Below are positions 42,095 through 53,454 of a DNA stretch of 64,000 nucleotides, one piece after another. The position numbers and the translations under genes were made by a program. The number at the start of each line of letters is the position of its first letter. The stretch's first letter is position 1. The notes beneath the pieces were generated by a model. That model had not been told where the DNA came from. It saw only the letters and a list, made by a program, of their open reading frames with translations, and searched no databases. The stretch spans positions 124,001-188,000 of the forward strand of contig NZ_JAQZAK010000005.1 in assembly GCF_028737265.1 (NCBI RefSeq). Reading direction: 5' to 3'. The DNA comes from Actinomycetospora callitridis (GTDB lineage Bacteria > Actinomycetota > Actinomycetes > Mycobacteriales > Pseudonocardiaceae).

Positions 42095-43815
42095 ATGGCC
42101 GGTGGGCGTCGCTCTCTGTGGATCGTCAACGGGCTGATCGTGCTGGTCGTGCTGCTCGCCGCGGGCGGCGCGGTGGTGGCCCTGTCCTCGAGCGGCACGC
42201 AGGACGCCGGCCTGCGTACGACCCCGGTGGGACGCGGGACGGTCGCCGAGACCGTCACCGCCTCCGGCGCCGTGACGAGTGCCCGGAGCTCCACGCTGAA
42301 CTTCGCCGCCGGCGGACGCGTCGAGGACGTCCGGGTGGCCATCGGGGACACGGTCACGGCCGGCGAGGTCGTCGCGACCCTCGACGCGGAGTACGCCGAG
42401 GCGAACCTCGAGGCCGCGCGCGCCCAGCGGGACTCCGCCCGCCAGCAGCTGCGCGACGCCCGCGAGGCGCGCGACAACCCGACGACCACCGCCGCGCCGG
42501 CCCAGCAGCCCGCGGCGCAGCAGCCGGCGGCCGGCGGCACGATGCCGCCGCCGGCGGGTGGGACCGTGCCGCCGGCAGGTGGTGGCGGTGGCGCTGCCAC
42601 GGGTGGCGCCGGAGGACCGGGAGGCGCCGGGGGACCCGGCGGGACCGGTGGCGCCGGCGGAGCCGGAGGCCCGGGCGGAGCGGGCGGCGCAGGAGGTCCG
42701 GGTGGAGCACCGGGGCAGCCGGGTCAGCCGGGTCAGCCGGGTCAGCCGGGCCAGCCGGGTGGGCAGCCCCAGCAGCAGAACGGCCCGGTCGTCGGCGTCT
42801 ACGGCTTCTCCTCATCACCGAAGGCCGCCGCCCCGACCCCCACGCCCACACCCACCCCGGGCACCGGCGGCACCGGCTCCGGCGCAGCCGGCGGCTCGGG
42901 CGCTGGCGCCGCGGGAGGCGCCGCCGGCGGCTCGACCCCCGAGGGCGCTGTGGCCTCCGCGGAGGCGGCGCTCGCGCAGGCCGAGGCGTCGGTCGTCCAG
43001 GCCGAGCAGAGCGCGGACGACCTCGAGCTGTCGTCCCCGCAGGACGGCACCGTGGTCAGCCTCGACATCGGACCCGGCCAGATCGTGCCGGCCGGCGCCA
43101 CCGTGAGCAGCTCGACGTCGTCGGGCAACCCGACCGGCGGCACGCTGCCCGACGGCACCGCCGGCGGGACCGGTGCGGGCGCCTCCGCGGCGGCCGGCGC
43201 GGCCTCGGGTGGGGCCGGGGCGCAGTCGGGCGGAGGGACGGCGTCGGTCACGGGGTCGCCCACGGCCCCGGCGGCCATGACGGTCCTCGACCTCGCGACC
43301 CTCCAGATCCGCGCGGACGTCCCCGAGCTCGACGTCGGGCGGCTGACGGTCGGGCAGCCGGTGGCGGTCTCGGTGAACGCGCTGCCCGGGCAGTCGCTGC
43401 CCGGCACCGTGAGCGCGGTCGACCTGCTGCCCGGCGCCGGCACCTCGGTCGAGTACGGCACCGCCGTCACGCTCACCACCCCGCCGCCGAACCTGCGGCC
43501 CGGGATGTCCGCGAGCGTCGCCGTCACCGTCGCGCAGTCGCCGAACGTCGCGTTCCTCCCGTCGGTGGCCGTCACGCCGATCGGCGGGGAGAGCGCGACC
43601 TCCGGGACCGTGCAGGTCCTCGGACCCGACGGCGTCCCGCAGGCCCGCACCGTCGGGCTGGGGCTGAGCTCGGACACGCTCACCGAGATCCGCTCCGGCC
43701 TCGCGCCCGGCGAGCTCGTCGTCCTGCCCGACCCGAACACCGGCAACGCCTTCGCGCCGGGCGAGCCGCCGCCGCGTCTCGACAACAACGGTGGTGGCGG
43801 CTCCGGCGGGGGCGG

Positions 43816-43819
<4 letters not shown>
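42095..43819 (+). CDS. MacA-like periplasmic adaptor with collagen-like Gly/Pro insert
   Basis: A 574-residue membrane-fusion protein. An N-terminal anchor (about 8-32) is followed by a lipoyl half-motif and helix (Ala-Glu-Val...Ala-Gln-Arg-Asp-Ser-Ala-Arg-Gln-Gln), then about 150 low-complexity residues (about 130-285): Gly-Gly-x triplets, five Pro-Gly-Gln triplets at 206-220, and Thr-Pro repeats. The second half of the hairpin (Ala-Glu-Ala-Ala-Leu-Ala-Gln-Ala-Glu-Ala) follows, then the lipoyl and beta-barrel domains. The insert falls where Gram-negative adaptors carry the tip of the coiled coil. Co-transcribed with the ATPase by a 4-bp overlap. Confidence 0.86.
42710..42754 (+). repeat. 9-bp tandem repeat encoding Pro-Gly-Gln
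   Basis: Five consecutive near-identical units of CCGGGTCAG in the adaptor gene, in frame. Such repeats can change copy number by slippage without breaking the frame. Confidence 0.9.
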
Positions 43820-44535
<716 letters not shown>

Positions 44536-44557
44536 CCGGGCGGGTGGGTGACAACAC

Positions 44558-45766
44558 ATGAGCATCGTCGAGATCGTCCGCTTCGCGGTGCGCGGACTGA
44601 TCGCCAACCGCCTGCGGTCGTTGCTGACGATGCTCGGGATCATCATCGGCATCGCCGCGGTCATCCTGCTGACGGCGCTGGGCAACGGGGCGTCGGTCTA
44701 CATCCAGAGCCAGATCGCGGGCCTGGGCGCCAACAGCATCACGGTCCTGCCGCGCCAGCCTCCGGAGACCGCGGGCACCGACGGACGCCCGCTGACCTCG
44801 GCGGACGCCCGGGCGCTCGCCGATCCCCAGGGCGCGCCGGACGTCGCGTCGGTCTCCCCGGTGGTGACGCTCTCGGCGACCACGGCCGCGGGCCGGGCGA
44901 CCAGCGACGTCACCGTCGTCGGCAGCACGCCGTCCTACTTCTCCGGCGCCAACGTGCAGATGGGCACCGGCCGCTTCTACACCGACGCCGACGTCGAGGC
45001 GGGCCGCAAGGTCGTGCTGCTCGGCCGCACGGCCGCCGACGACCTGTTCGGCGTCGGCTCGGAGCCGGTGGGTCGGGACGTGCTCGTGGACGACGTGCCG
45101 TTCCTCGTCATCGGCACCCTCGCACCCGCCGGCCAGGGGCAGGGGCTGTCGAACCCCGACGAGAACGTCCTCGCCCCGCTGACCGCGGTGCAGGGGTCGC
45201 TGACCGGGTTCGGCAACCTGAGCCAGATCGTCGTGCAGGCCCGGTCCACCGAGGCGCAGGCCGCCGCCGAGAGCGAGATCAACAGCATCCTGGACCGCCG
45301 GCACGGGATCGAGCAGCCCGACAACCGCGACTACCAGGTGCTCAGTGCACGCCAGCTCGCCGACGTCCTCGACGACACCCTCGGCGCGTTCACCCTGCTG
45401 CTCGCCGCGATCGCGGCGATCTCGCTGGTGGTCGGCGGCATCGGGATCACGAACATCATGCTGGTGTCGGTCACGGAACGGACCCGGGAGATCGGCATCC
45501 GCAAGGCACTCGGGGCACCGCCGTCGGCGATCCTCGGGCAGTTCCTCGTCGAGTCGATCATCCTCAGCGTGGTTGGCGGCATCCTCGGCGTCGCGGTCGG
45601 CTACGCCGGGACGCTCGTGCCGCTCGGCGACTTCCGGCCGGTGATCCTGCCCGCCGCGGTGGTGGCCGCCGTCGCGGTGTCGGCCGCCATCGGCATCTTC
45701 TTCGGTGCCTACCCCGCCCGCCGCGCCGCCCGCCTGCGGCCCATCGACGCCCTGCGCCGGGAGTGA
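44558..45766 (+). CDS. MacB/FtsX-family ABC permease
   Basis: A 402-residue permease with one N-terminal helix ([14 protein letters not shown]), a large extracytoplasmic MacB-PCD domain (about 45-270) and three C-terminal helices with [12 protein letters not shown]. Together with adaptor and ATPase it forms a MacAB-like exporter, of the type that exports peptides or lipidic compounds. No outer-membrane partner is expected in this group. Confidence 0.92.
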   Translation: MSIVEIVRFAVRGLIANRLRSLLTMLGIIIGIAAVILLTALGNGASVYIQSQIAGLGANSITVLPRQPPETAGTDGRPLTSADARALADPQGAPDVASVSPVVTLSATTAAGRATSDVTVVGSTPSYFSGANVQMGTGRFYTDADVEAGRKVVLLGRTAADDLFGVGSEPVGRDVLVDDVPFLVIGTLAPAGQGQGLSNPDENVLAPLTAVQGSLTGFGNLSQIVVQARSTEAQAAAESEINSILDRRHGIEQPDNRDYQVLSARQLADVLDDTLGAFTLLLAAIAAISLVVGGIGITNIMLVSVTERTREIGIRKALGAPPSAILGQFLVESIILSVVGGILGVAVGYAGTLVPLGDFRPVILPAAVVAAVAVSAAIGIFFGAYPARRAARLRPIDALRRE

Positions 45767-45791
45767 CACCCGTGGACCTCCAGGAGGAGCC

Positions 45792-46460
45792 GTGACCCAG
45801 CCGCCCGACCCCGACCAGGGGACGTCGACGGACACCGAGCCGGCGCGGGACGACCGCGACGCGAGCGACGGCCGTGACGCCCGCGACGGGCATGACGTCC
45901 GGGACGCCCGGGACGACGACGCGCCCGCGGCGGTGCACACGCCTGACGCCGCGCCGACCGAGCAGTTCCCCGTCCCGCCGCCGCCGGCGCGCCGGTCGGG
46001 GCCGGCCCAGCAGACCCGGCGGACCCCCAGGGAGGACGACGCGGCGTCGGTGCTCGACCGCCCCGTCGACGACGTGGACCTGGCCACCCGCCTGCAGCGT
46101 CCCGGGCTCGCGCGCTCCACCCGGATCCTGCTGCTGGTGCTCGGCGGGGTCGTCTGCCTGGTGCTCGGCGCCTTCATCGGCCGCGCGACCGCCCCGGACA
46201 CCGGGCCCGGCTCGGTGCCCGACCTGCTCGGCGTCGTCGAGTCCGTCCAGCCGACGGGCGGCGGCTTCCCGATCGTCACGGTCCGCTCCGGCGACGGCAC
46301 CCTCACGCCGCTGCGCACGACGGCGGGCACCGGCGTCGCCGTCCCGCGCCCCGACGGCCCGGCCGGCCTGCGCGTCGGCCAGCAGGTGACGGTGCACGCC
46401 GAGCGCGGCGCCGACGGCGCGATCACCGCGGTGCGCGTGGACGTCCCCGCGGGGTCCTGA
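45792..46460 (+). CDS. Membrane-anchored DUF5666-like protein
   Basis: A 222-residue protein. Residues 1-115 are acidic and disordered with repeated Arg-Asp/Asp-Arg-Asp-Ala units; one helix at about 115-137 (Ile-Leu-Leu-Leu-Val-Leu-Gly-Gly-Val-Val) ends in Gly-Arg-Ala-Thr-Ala; the rest is a small extracytoplasmic beta domain (Gly-Val-Val-Glu-Ser-Val-Gln, Leu-Arg-Val-Gly-Gln-Gln-Val-Thr-Val) resembling DUF5666. It is the fourth gene of the MacAB-like operon (25 bp gap, AGGAGG before the GTG) and may modulate the exporter. Confidence 0.75.
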   Translation: MTQPPDPDQGTSTDTEPARDDRDASDGRDARDGHDVRDARDDDAPAAVHTPDAAPTEQFPVPPPPARRSGPAQQTRRTPREDDAASVLDRPVDDVDLATRLQRPGLARSTRILLLVLGGVVCLVLGAFIGRATAPDTGPGSVPDLLGVVESVQPTGGGFPIVTVRSGDGTLTPLRTTAGTGVAVPRPDGPAGLRVGQQVTVHAERGADGAITAVRVDVPAGS

Positions 46461-46479
46461 GCGCTCCACAGGTGGTGGA

Positions 46480-46528
46480 GCGAGGGTCACCCCGGCTGCG
46501 TGGGAGGCAGCGAGGGCGTCCCTCGCTC
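46480..46528 (+). repeat. Palindromic repeat R3, copy 1
   Basis: A 49-bp unit beginning GCGAGGGTCACCCC and ending CCCTCGCTC, whose AGCGAGGG/CCCTCGCT outer arms and GCTGC/GCAGC inner arms can fold. It follows the DUF5666-like gene and could serve as its terminator. Confidence 0.85.
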
Positions 46529-46554
46529 ACCGCTGCCCGCGGACCCGAGGTGGC

Positions 46555-46603
46555 GCGAGGGTCACCCCGACTGCGTGGGAGGCAGCGAGGGCGTCCCTCG
46601 CTC
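46555..46603 (+). repeat. Palindromic repeat R3, copy 2
   Basis: The same 49-bp unit as copy 1 with a single base change (GACTG for GGCTG), direct orientation, starting 75 bp downstream of copy 1's start. Together the copies fill most of the gap before the HerA-like gene. Confidence 0.85.
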
Positions 46604-46670
46604 CCACACCCCCGCGGGCCCCGCACCGGTGATCCACCCCCGGAGAGGGCGGGCCCGCTAGCCTCCCCCC

Positions 46671-48242
46671 GTGGCCGACCAGGGTGCAGCTGCAGAGATC
46701 GCCGCCGGATACGCGACCGAGGCGGGAGCGCTCGAGCTGGGAGCCGTCGTGATCGACGGCGTCGCGGCGCCGGAGGCGCACGTCCGCATCCCGTTCGCGA
46801 CGCTGAACCGTCACGGTCTCGTGGCCGGCGCGACGGGCACGGGCAAGACCAAGACGCTCCAGAACCTCGCCGAGCAGTGCTCCGCGGCCGGGGTCCCGGT
46901 GCTGCTCGCGGACATCAAGGGCGACCTCTCCGGCATGGCGCACCAGGGCGAGACGAGCGACCGCGTCACCCAGCGCGCGCACGAGACCGGGGACGACTGG
47001 GCGCCGACGGCCTACCCCGTGCAGTTCCTGTCGCTGGGGACGGGGATCGGCGTCCCGGTCCGCGCGACGATCACCGGGTTCGGGCCGATACTGCTGTCCA
47101 AGGTGCTCGGGCTCAACGAGACCCAGGAGTCGACGCTCGGGCTGATCTTCCACTGGGCCGACGGCCAGGGCCTCGCGCTGCTGGACACCAAGGACCTGCG
47201 GTCGGTCATCCAGTACCTGATCTCCGACGAGGGCAAGGCCGAGCTCAAGGGCATCGGCGGGGTCTCGGCGTCGACGGCCGGGGTCATCCTGCGGGCGCTC
47301 GTCAACCTCGAGGCCCGGGGCGGCGACGAGTTCTTCGGCGAGCCCGAGTTCGACCCGGAGGACCTGCTCGTCATCGAGCCGGACGGCAAGGGCCGGGTGA
47401 CGCTGCTCGAGCTGGCCGACCAGCAGGCCGACCCGACGCTGTACTCGACGTTCCTCATGTGGCTGCTCGCCGAGCTGTTCGAGGAGCTCCCCGAGGCCGG
47501 CGACGTCGAGAAGCCGAAGCTCGTCTTCTTCTTCGACGAGGCGCACCTGCTCTTCAGCGACGCCTCGAAGGCGTTCCTCGACCGCATCGAGCAGACGGTC
47601 AAGCTCATCCGCTCCAAGGGCGTCGGCGTCTTCTTCTGCACCCAGCAGCCCACCGACGTCCCCAACGACGTGCTCTCCCAGCTCGGGGCGCGCGTGCAGC
47701 ACGCCCTGCGCGCGTTCACCCCCGACGACCAGAAGGCGCTGACGAAGACGGCGCGGACGTACCCGAAGAGCGCGGTCTACGACATCGAGGAGCTGCTGAC
47801 GACGCTGGGCACCGGCGAGGCGCTCGTCACGGTGCTCTCCGAGCGGGGGGCGCCGACGCCCGTGGCCTGGACGCGGATCCGCGCGCCGCGCTCGCTGATG
47901 GCCGCCATCGGGGAGCCCGCGGTCACCGAGGCGGCCCAGGGCTCGCCCCTGTGGCCGAAGTACGGGACGCCCATCGACCGCGAGTCGGCCCACGAGAAGC
48001 TCGCGGCGCGGACCGGGGCGACGAATGCGCCGGCCACGCCGCCTGCCGAGCCGGTGCCGCCGCAGCAGGCCCCGCAGGAGGCACCGCCGCAGGCCCCGCC
48101 GCCCGCCGAGGACGAGGGGCCGGGCATGGTCGAGAAGGCCATGGCCAACCCGGCGGTGAAGTCCTTCGTCCGCTCCCTCGCCAGCCAGCTCGGTCGTGAG
48201 ATCACCCGCGGGCTGTTCGGGACCGCGCGCCGCCGTCGCTGA
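46671..48242 (+). CDS. HerA-like ATPase (DUF853 family)
   Basis: A 523-residue P-loop ATPase. Walker A Gly-Ala-Thr-Gly-Thr-Gly-Lys-Thr is at 53-60, Walker B Leu-Val-Phe-Phe-Phe-Asp-Glu-Ala-His near 285, and a sensor region Phe-Phe-Cys-Thr-Gln-Gln-Pro-Thr-Asp-Val-Pro. DUF853 proteins (YjgR type) are broadly distributed and their role in DNA or membrane processes is not settled. A Pro/Gln-rich linker (about 445-485) precedes a C-terminal helix. No NurA nuclease neighbour is present, so a HerA-NurA resection or defence pair is not supported. Confidence 0.88.
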   Translation: MADQGAAAEIAAGYATEAGALELGAVVIDGVAAPEAHVRIPFATLNRHGLVAGATGTGKTKTLQNLAEQCSAAGVPVLLADIKGDLSGMAHQGETSDRVTQRAHETGDDWAPTAYPVQFLSLGTGIGVPVRATITGFGPILLSKVLGLNETQESTLGLIFHWADGQGLALLDTKDLRSVIQYLISDEGKAELKGIGGVSASTAGVILRALVNLEARGGDEFFGEPEFDPEDLLVIEPDGKGRVTLLELADQQADPTLYSTFLMWLLAELFEELPEAGDVEKPKLVFFFDEAHLLFSDASKAFLDRIEQTVKLIRSKGVGVFFCTQQPTDVPNDVLSQLGARVQHALRAFTPDDQKALTKTARTYPKSAVYDIEELLTTLGTGEALVTVLSERGAPTPVAWTRIRAPRSLMAAIGEPAVTEAAQGSPLWPKYGTPIDRESAHEKLAARTGATNAPATPPAEPVPPQQAPQEAPPQAPPPAEDEGPGMVEKAMANPAVKSFVRSLASQLGREITRGLFGTARRRR

Positions 48243-48411
48243 GGGCCACCGGGTCTTGCGCGCCCGGACCACCGTCGGGTCCGCGGGGTACATTGAGCAG
48301 ATCAGGGCCCCACGGACCTCCGTGCGTGGGCGGACCCCGAGCCGAGACGACTGACACCGACCGCAGGGTCCACCCGGGGAGGGTCGAGGGCCGCCTGGAG
48401 GCCGCAACCGT

Positions 48412-50973
48412 ATGGACCGCAAGCGCCTTCTCCGCAATCCACTCATCTGGATCGTGGTGTTCTTCCTCGTCTACCTCGGGGTCTCGTCGCTGCTCAGCGA
48501 CACCCGCGGGTTCACCGAGGCCCCGACGTCGCTCGCCCTGCAGCAGGTCGAGGCCCGCAACGCGTCCGAGATCACGATCGAGGACAAGGAGCAGCGTCTC
48601 CGTCTGACGCTGACCAACCCCGTGCAGGTCCCCGGCGTCGACGGCGCCGCGCCCACGACGACCAACCAGATCTACGCGCAGTACCCCGCCGCCGCGACCG
48701 ACCAGGTGTTCGCCCTGGTCCGCGAGAACCCGGCTGGGTCGGGCTTCGACACCCGGGTCACGCAGGACTCGATCCTGACCCAGATGTTGATCTACCTGAT
48801 CCCGCTGGGCCTGGTGCTCCTGCTGCTGTTCTGGATGATGAACTCCCAGGGCGGGGGCAACCGCGTCCTGTCGTTCGGCAAGTCCAAGGCCAAGCAGCTC
48901 AACAAGGACATGCCGAAGACCACGTTCTCCGACGTCGCCGGGGCGAACGAGGCGGTGGAGGAGCTCTACGAGATCAAGGACTTCCTCCAGAACCCGGCCC
49001 GCTACCAGCAGCTCGGCGCCAAGATCCCCAAGGGCGTCCTGCTCTACGGTCCGCCCGGCACCGGCAAGACGCTGCTGGCCCGCGCGGTCGCCGGCGAGGC
49101 TGGTGTGCCCTTCTACACGATCTCCGGCTCGGACTTCGTGGAGATGTTCGTCGGTGTCGGCGCCTCCCGCGTGCGCGACCTGTTCGAGCAGGCCAAGCAG
49201 AACTCCCCCTGCATCGTGTTCGTCGACGAGATCGACGCCGTCGGCCGCCACCGCGGCGCCGGCATGGGCGGCGGCCACGACGAGCGCGAGCAGACGCTCA
49301 ACCAGCTGCTCGTCGAGATGGACGGGTTCGACGCCCGCGGCGGCATCATCCTCATCGCCGCCACCAACCGGCCCGACATCCTCGACCCGGCGCTGCTCCG
49401 GCCCGGCCGCTTCGACCGCCAGATCCCCGTGGCCGCGCCGGACCTCGCCGGCCGTCGCGCGATCCTCGCGGTGCACTCCGCGGGCAAGCCGCTCGCCCCG
49501 GAGGCGGACCTCGACGGTCTCGCCAAGCGCACGGTCGGGTTCTCCGGCGCCGACCTCGCCAACGTCATCAACGAGGCCGCGCTGCTCACCGCCCGCCTGG
49601 GCAAGACGCAGATCGACAGCGCCGCGCTCGAGGAGTCCGTCGACCGCGTGATCGGCGGCCCGGCCCGCAAGAGCCGCATCATCTCCGAGCAGGAGAAGAA
49701 GGTCGCGGCCTACCACGAGGCCGGCCACGCGCTGGCCGCCTGGGCGATGCCGGACATCGAGCCGGTCTACAAGGTCACGATCCTCCCGCGCGGCCGCACC
49801 GGCGGCCACGCGCTCGTCGTCCCCGAGGACGACAAGGAGCTCATGACCCGCTCCGAGATGCTGGCGCGCCTCGTGTTCGCCATGGGCGGACGCTCGGCGG
49901 AGGAGCTCGTCTTCCACGAGCCCACCACCGGGGCGTCGTCCGACATCGAGCAGGCCACGAAGATCGCCCGCGCGATGGTCACCGAGTACGGCATGAGCGC
50001 CAAGCTGGGCGCGGTCAAGTACGGCCAGGAGCAGGGCGAGCCGTTCCTCGGCCGCTCGGCGGGCCGTCAGCCCGACTACTCGCTCGAGGTCGCCCACGAG
50101 ATCGACGAGGAGGTGCGCAAGCTCATCGAGGCGGCGCACACCGAGGCGTGGGACATCCTCAACGTCCACCGCGACGCGCTCGACGCGCTGACCGGCGAGC
50201 TGATCGAGCACGAGACGCTGCAGCGCCGCGACCTCGAGCGAATCTTCGCGTCGGTCACCAAGCGGCCCCGCATCACCGCGTTCAACGACTTCGGTGAGCG
50301 CGTGCCGTCGGACCGGCCGCCGATCAAGACGCGGCGCGAGCAGGCCGCCGAGCGCGGCGAGCCGTGGCCCCCGCCCGGCGAGCAGCGCAGCGCCGACACC
50401 GAGCCCGCCACCGTCGGCTCCGTCGCCGGCAACGGCCACGCGGTGGCGCCCGCCGTCAACGGCTCCTACGGGGCCCACGCCGCGGGCAACGGTCACGACC
50501 GGTCCCAGGAGGCCGGCCAGTCGCCCACCCCGCCCCAGGGCACGCCCACCCAGGGCATCCCGGACGTCTACCGCAGCGGCGCCGGCGCCGGCGCCGGCTC
50601 GAACGGTGGCGGCGGCCGTCGCTCCGCCGAGGACAAGCCGTCCTCGGTGGCGCCGAACTACGGTGCCCCTCCCGGCTGGACGCCCGCGACCGTGCCGCAC
50701 GGCACGACGTGGAACCCGGGCGGAGCCGGTCGCTCCGGCGGTCCGGGGCAGGGACAGGGCCCGGGCCAGTACGGCGCATCACGTGCGCCGGGCGAATCCG
50801 TGCCGAACCCGTACGGTGACCCGGATGGCCGAACCCGCGAGGGCCGGTCGGACGGCTGGCCGGAGGGTCGGCACACCGGTTCGTCGTCCACGGGCCGGGG
50901 TCACGACGGGTCCGACGGCACCACCGGCCCGTCCGGCACGGACGGACGGGACACCCCGCGCGGCCAGGGCTGA
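48412..50973 (+). CDS. ftsH: ATP-dependent zinc metalloprotease FtsH with long disordered tail
   Basis: An 853-residue membrane AAA+ protease. Helices at about 9-28 and 122-143 flank an extracytoplasmic domain. Walker A Gly-Pro-Pro-Gly-Thr-Gly-Lys-Thr is at 213-220, Walker B Ile-Val-Phe-Val-Asp-Glu-Ile-Asp follows, the second region of homology has Arg-Pro-Gly-Arg-Phe-Asp-Arg, and the zinc site is His435-Glu-Ala-Gly-His439. It degrades misfolded and regulatory membrane proteins. The catalytic part ends near 625; about 225 further residues rich in Gly, Ser, Pro and Asn are added, much longer than in E. coli FtsH (644 residues in total). GGAGG lies 11 bases before the ATG. Confidence 0.96.
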   Translation: MDRKRLLRNPLIWIVVFFLVYLGVSSLLSDTRGFTEAPTSLALQQVEARNASEITIEDKEQRLRLTLTNPVQVPGVDGAAPTTTNQIYAQYPAAATDQVFALVRENPAGSGFDTRVTQDSILTQMLIYLIPLGLVLLLLFWMMNSQGGGNRVLSFGKSKAKQLNKDMPKTTFSDVAGANEAVEELYEIKDFLQNPARYQQLGAKIPKGVLLYGPPGTGKTLLARAVAGEAGVPFYTISGSDFVEMFVGVGASRVRDLFEQAKQNSPCIVFVDEIDAVGRHRGAGMGGGHDEREQTLNQLLVEMDGFDARGGIILIAATNRPDILDPALLRPGRFDRQIPVAAPDLAGRRAILAVHSAGKPLAPEADLDGLAKRTVGFSGADLANVINEAALLTARLGKTQIDSAALEESVDRVIGGPARKSRIISEQEKKVAAYHEAGHALAAWAMPDIEPVYKVTILPRGRTGGHALVVPEDDKELMTRSEMLARLVFAMGGRSAEELVFHEPTTGASSDIEQATKIARAMVTEYGMSAKLGAVKYGQEQGEPFLGRSAGRQPDYSLEVAHEIDEEVRKLIEAAHTEAWDILNVHRDALDALTGELIEHETLQRRDLERIFASVTKRPRITAFNDFGERVPSDRPPIKTRREQAAERGEPWPPPGEQRSADTEPATVGSVAGNGHAVAPAVNGSYGAHAAGNGHDRSQEAGQSPTPPQGTPTQGIPDVYRSGAGAGAGSNGGGGRRSAEDKPSSVAPNYGAPPGWTPATVPHGTTWNPGGAGRSGGPGQGQGPGQYGASRAPGESVPNPYGDPDGRTREGRSDGWPEGRHTGSSSTGRGHDGSDGTTGPSGTDGRDTPRGQG

Positions 50974-51061
50974 GCCCACCACTGGGCCCACCGCCGGGCC
51001 CACCACTCGGGCCACGGGCCGGCTGCCCGCCGGCCCGGTCGAGGAAGACCGCGAGGGAGAC

Positions 51062-51694
51062 GTGACGACCAGTCAGGAACTGGACGGCCAGCCGACGAAC
51101 GGCACCGGCCCCGTCCCGGAGCTGCCGCCGTTCGACGCCGAGCGCGCCGAGGCCGCCGTGCGCGAGCTGCTGATCGCCATCGGCGAGGACCCCGACCGCG
51201 AGGGCCTGCGGGACACGCCGGGCCGGGTGGCACGCTCCTACCAGGAGCTGTTCGCCGGGCTGCGCGCCGAGCCCGCGGCGGTGCTCGACCGCACGTTCTC
51301 CGAGAACCACGACGAGCTCGTCCTCGTCCGGGACATCCCGATGTTCTCGATGTGCGAGCACCACCTGCTGCCCTTCCACGGGGTCGCGCACGTGGCCTAC
51401 ATCCCCGGACCGGGCGGGCTCGTCACCGGCCTGAGCAAGCTCGCCCGGCTCGTCGACCTCTACGCCCGACGCCCGCAGGTGCAGGAGCGTCTGACCACCC
51501 AGGTCGCCGACGCCCTCGCCGAGCGCCTCGACACCCGGGGGGCGCTCGTGGTGATCGACGCCGAGCACCTGTGCATGTCGTCGCGCGGCGTCCGCAAGCC
51601 CGGGGCCCGCACGACGACGTCGGCCGTGCGCGGCAGCTTCAAGACCTCGGCCAGCACCCGGGCGGAGGCCCTCAACCTCATCCGGGGCGGCTGA
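51062..51694 (+). CDS. folE: GTP cyclohydrolase I
   Basis: A 210-residue FolE. The zinc and active-site motif [12 protein letters not shown] is near 95, and [10 protein letters not shown] near 160 carries the second zinc Cys. It converts GTP to dihydroneopterin triphosphate, the first step of folate synthesis. GTG start 88 bp after ftsH, same strand. Confidence 0.96.
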   Translation: MTTSQELDGQPTNGTGPVPELPPFDAERAEAAVRELLIAIGEDPDREGLRDTPGRVARSYQELFAGLRAEPAAVLDRTFSENHDELVLVRDIPMFSMCEHHLLPFHGVAHVAYIPGPGGLVTGLSKLARLVDLYARRPQVQERLTTQVADALAERLDTRGALVVIDAEHLCMSSRGVRKPGARTTTSAVRGSFKTSASTRAEALNLIRGG

Positions 51695-51695
51695 G

Positions 51696-52583
51696 GTGGG
51701 GGCGCCCGGCGGCTCCGGGCCGGCCCGCTCGCACCGGTTGCCCGACCCGGGCCGGTGCGTCGTGATGGGCGTGCTCAACGTGACGCCGGACTCGTTCTCG
51801 GACGGCGGTCGCTGGCTGGACCGCGACCACGCGGTCGCCCACGGCATCGACCTGCACCAGCGCGGCGCCGACCTCGTCGACGTCGGCGGCGAGTCCACCC
51901 GGCCCGGCGCGGAACGGGTCGACGCCGCCACCGAGACCGCGCGGGTCGTGCCCGTGATCAGGGACCTCGTGGCGGCCGGGGCGCGGGTCACCGTCGACAC
52001 CACGCGCGCGGCCGTCGCCGCCGCGGCCGTCGAGGCCGGCGCCAGCATGATCAACGACGTGTCGGGCGGCCTCGCCGACCCGCACATGGCGCGCACGGTG
52101 GCGGAGGCCGGCGTGCCCTGGGTGATCATGCACTGGCGGGGCCCGAGCGACCGGATGGTCGAGCTCGCCTCCTACGAGGACGTCATCGGCGAGGTGCGCG
52201 CCGAGATGGTCGAGCAGGTCGACCGCGCGGTGCTCGCCGGCGTCGACCCGTCGCTGCTGGTCCTCGACCCGGGCCTCGGGTTCGCCAAGACCGCCTCGCA
52301 CAACTGGCAGATCCTGCGCAAGCTCTCGGTCTTCACCGGCCTCGGTTTCCCGGTGCTCGTCGGGGCCTCCCGCAAGCGCTTCCTCGGCGCCCTGCTCGCC
52401 GACGACGACGGCACGCCCCGCCCGCCCGACGGCCGGGAGATCGCGACGGCCGCCGTCTCGGCGCTCGCCGCCGCCCACGGCGCCTGGGGCGTGCGGGTGC
52501 ACGAGGTCGGCCCGTCGCTGGACGCCGTGGCGGTCGCGGCGGCGTGGTCCTGGGGGACCTCGCCGGCGGAGATCGAGCCGTGA
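51696..52583 (+). CDS. folP: Dihydropteroate synthase
   Basis: A 295-residue TIM-barrel enzyme with [25 protein letters not shown], and Ile-Asn-Asp-Val-Ser-Gly-Gly. It joins p-aminobenzoate to the pterin and is the sulfonamide target. The GTG lies one base after the folE stop; an internal start at the conserved Met would drop part of strand 1. Confidence 0.95.
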   Translation: MGAPGGSGPARSHRLPDPGRCVVMGVLNVTPDSFSDGGRWLDRDHAVAHGIDLHQRGADLVDVGGESTRPGAERVDAATETARVVPVIRDLVAAGARVTVDTTRAAVAAAAVEAGASMINDVSGGLADPHMARTVAEAGVPWVIMHWRGPSDRMVELASYEDVIGEVRAEMVEQVDRAVLAGVDPSLLVLDPGLGFAKTASHNWQILRKLSVFTGLGFPVLVGASRKRFLGALLADDDGTPRPPDGREIATAAVSALAAAHGAWGVRVHEVGPSLDAVAVAAAWSWGTSPAEIEP

Positions 52584-52954
52584 GCGATCGCATCGCCCTG
52601 CGCGGTCTCCGGGTGCGGGGGCACCACGGCGTGTTCGAGCACGAGCGCCGGGACGGGCAGGACTTCGTGCTCGACCTGGTGCTCGACGTCGACCTCGCGA
52701 AGGCCGGGGCGTCCGACGACCTCGCCGACACCGTCGACTACGGCGCGCTGGCCGAGGGCGCGGCGGCCGTCGTCGCCGGCCCGCCCCGGCGGTTGATCGA
52801 GGCGGTGGCGACCGAGGTCGCGCAGCGGGTGCTCGACGACGAGCGGGTCGCCGCCGTCGAGGTGACCCTCCACAAGCCGCAGGCCCCGATCACCGTGCCG
52901 TTCGACGACGTCGCGGTGGTGGTGCGGCGGTCCCGGGACGGGGAGCTCGGATGA
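52580..52954 (+). CDS. folB: Dihydroneopterin aldolase
   Basis: A 124-residue FolB with Gly-His-His-Gly-Val-Phe-Glu-His-Glu near the N-terminus, Asp-Thr-Val-Asp-Tyr-Gly-Ala-Leu and Leu-Ile-Glu-Ala-Val-Ala, and the catalytic Lys in Leu-His-Lys-Pro. It makes 6-hydroxymethyl-dihydropterin. Coupled to folP and folK by 4-bp overlaps at both ends. Confidence 0.95.
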   Translation: MSDRIALRGLRVRGHHGVFEHERRDGQDFVLDLVLDVDLAKAGASDDLADTVDYGALAEGAAAVVAGPPRRLIEAVATEVAQRVLDDERVAAVEVTLHKPQAPITVPFDDVAVVVRRSRDGELG

Positions 52955-53454
52955 GCCGGGCCGTGCTGTCGCTGGGCTCGAACATCGGCGACCGCCCCGC
53001 GAACCTGCGCGGCGCCCTCGCCACCCTGCGTGCCGCGGGCGCCCGGGTGGTGGCGGTGTCGCCGGTCTACGCCACCGCGCCGTGGGGCGGGGTGGAGCAG
53101 GACGACTTCCTCAACGCCGTCGTCGTCGTCGAGGACCCGAACTCGCGTCCGCGCGACTGGCTCGCCCGGGCCCGGGCCGCCGAGAGCCGCGCCGGCCGCA
53201 CCCGGGACGTCCGCTGGGGCCCGCGCACCCTCGACGTCGACGTGCTCGACGTGGACGGGACCACCAGCGACGACCCCGAGCTCACGCTGCCGCACCCGCG
53301 CGCCGCGGAGCGGGCGTTCGTGCTCGTGCCCTGGCTCGACGTCGACCCCGAGGCCCGGATCGCGGGGCGCGGGCGGGTCGCCGACCTGCTCGCCGCGCTG
53401 CCCGACGCCGAGCGCGACGGGGTGCGCCCCGACCCCACGGCGCTGGTGTCGTGA
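52951..53454 (+). CDS. folK: 2-amino-4-hydroxy-6-hydroxymethyldihydropteridine pyrophosphokinase
   Basis: A 167-residue HPPK with [18 protein letters not shown] and the Mg-binding Gly-Pro-Arg-Thr-Leu-Asp-Val-Asp-Val. It transfers pyrophosphate from ATP to the pterin before FolP acts. ATGA overlap with folB; its own stop overlaps the DUF3180 start. Confidence 0.95.
   Translation: MSRAVLSLGSNIGDRPANLRGALATLRAAGARVVAVSPVYATAPWGGVEQDDFLNAVVVVEDPNSRPRDWLARARAAESRAGRTRDVRWGPRTLDVDVLDVDGTTSDDPELTLPHPRAAERAFVLVPWLDVDPEARIAGRGRVADLLAALPDAERDGVRPDPTALVS

Noticed and set aside
42594..42790. CRISPR-like array from repeated 9-bp units
   Set aside because: Units are contiguous without spacers, in frame, and encode Gly/Pro triplets of a protein.
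46480..46603. CRISPR array from the two 49-bp units
   Set aside because: Only two units, palindromic across their full length, with a third diverged copy 10 kb away; no cas genes.
46671..48242. HerA-based anti-phage defence system
   Set aside because: No nuclease (NurA, SIR2, DUF4297) neighbour; the protein is of the widespread DUF853 type beside housekeeping genes.
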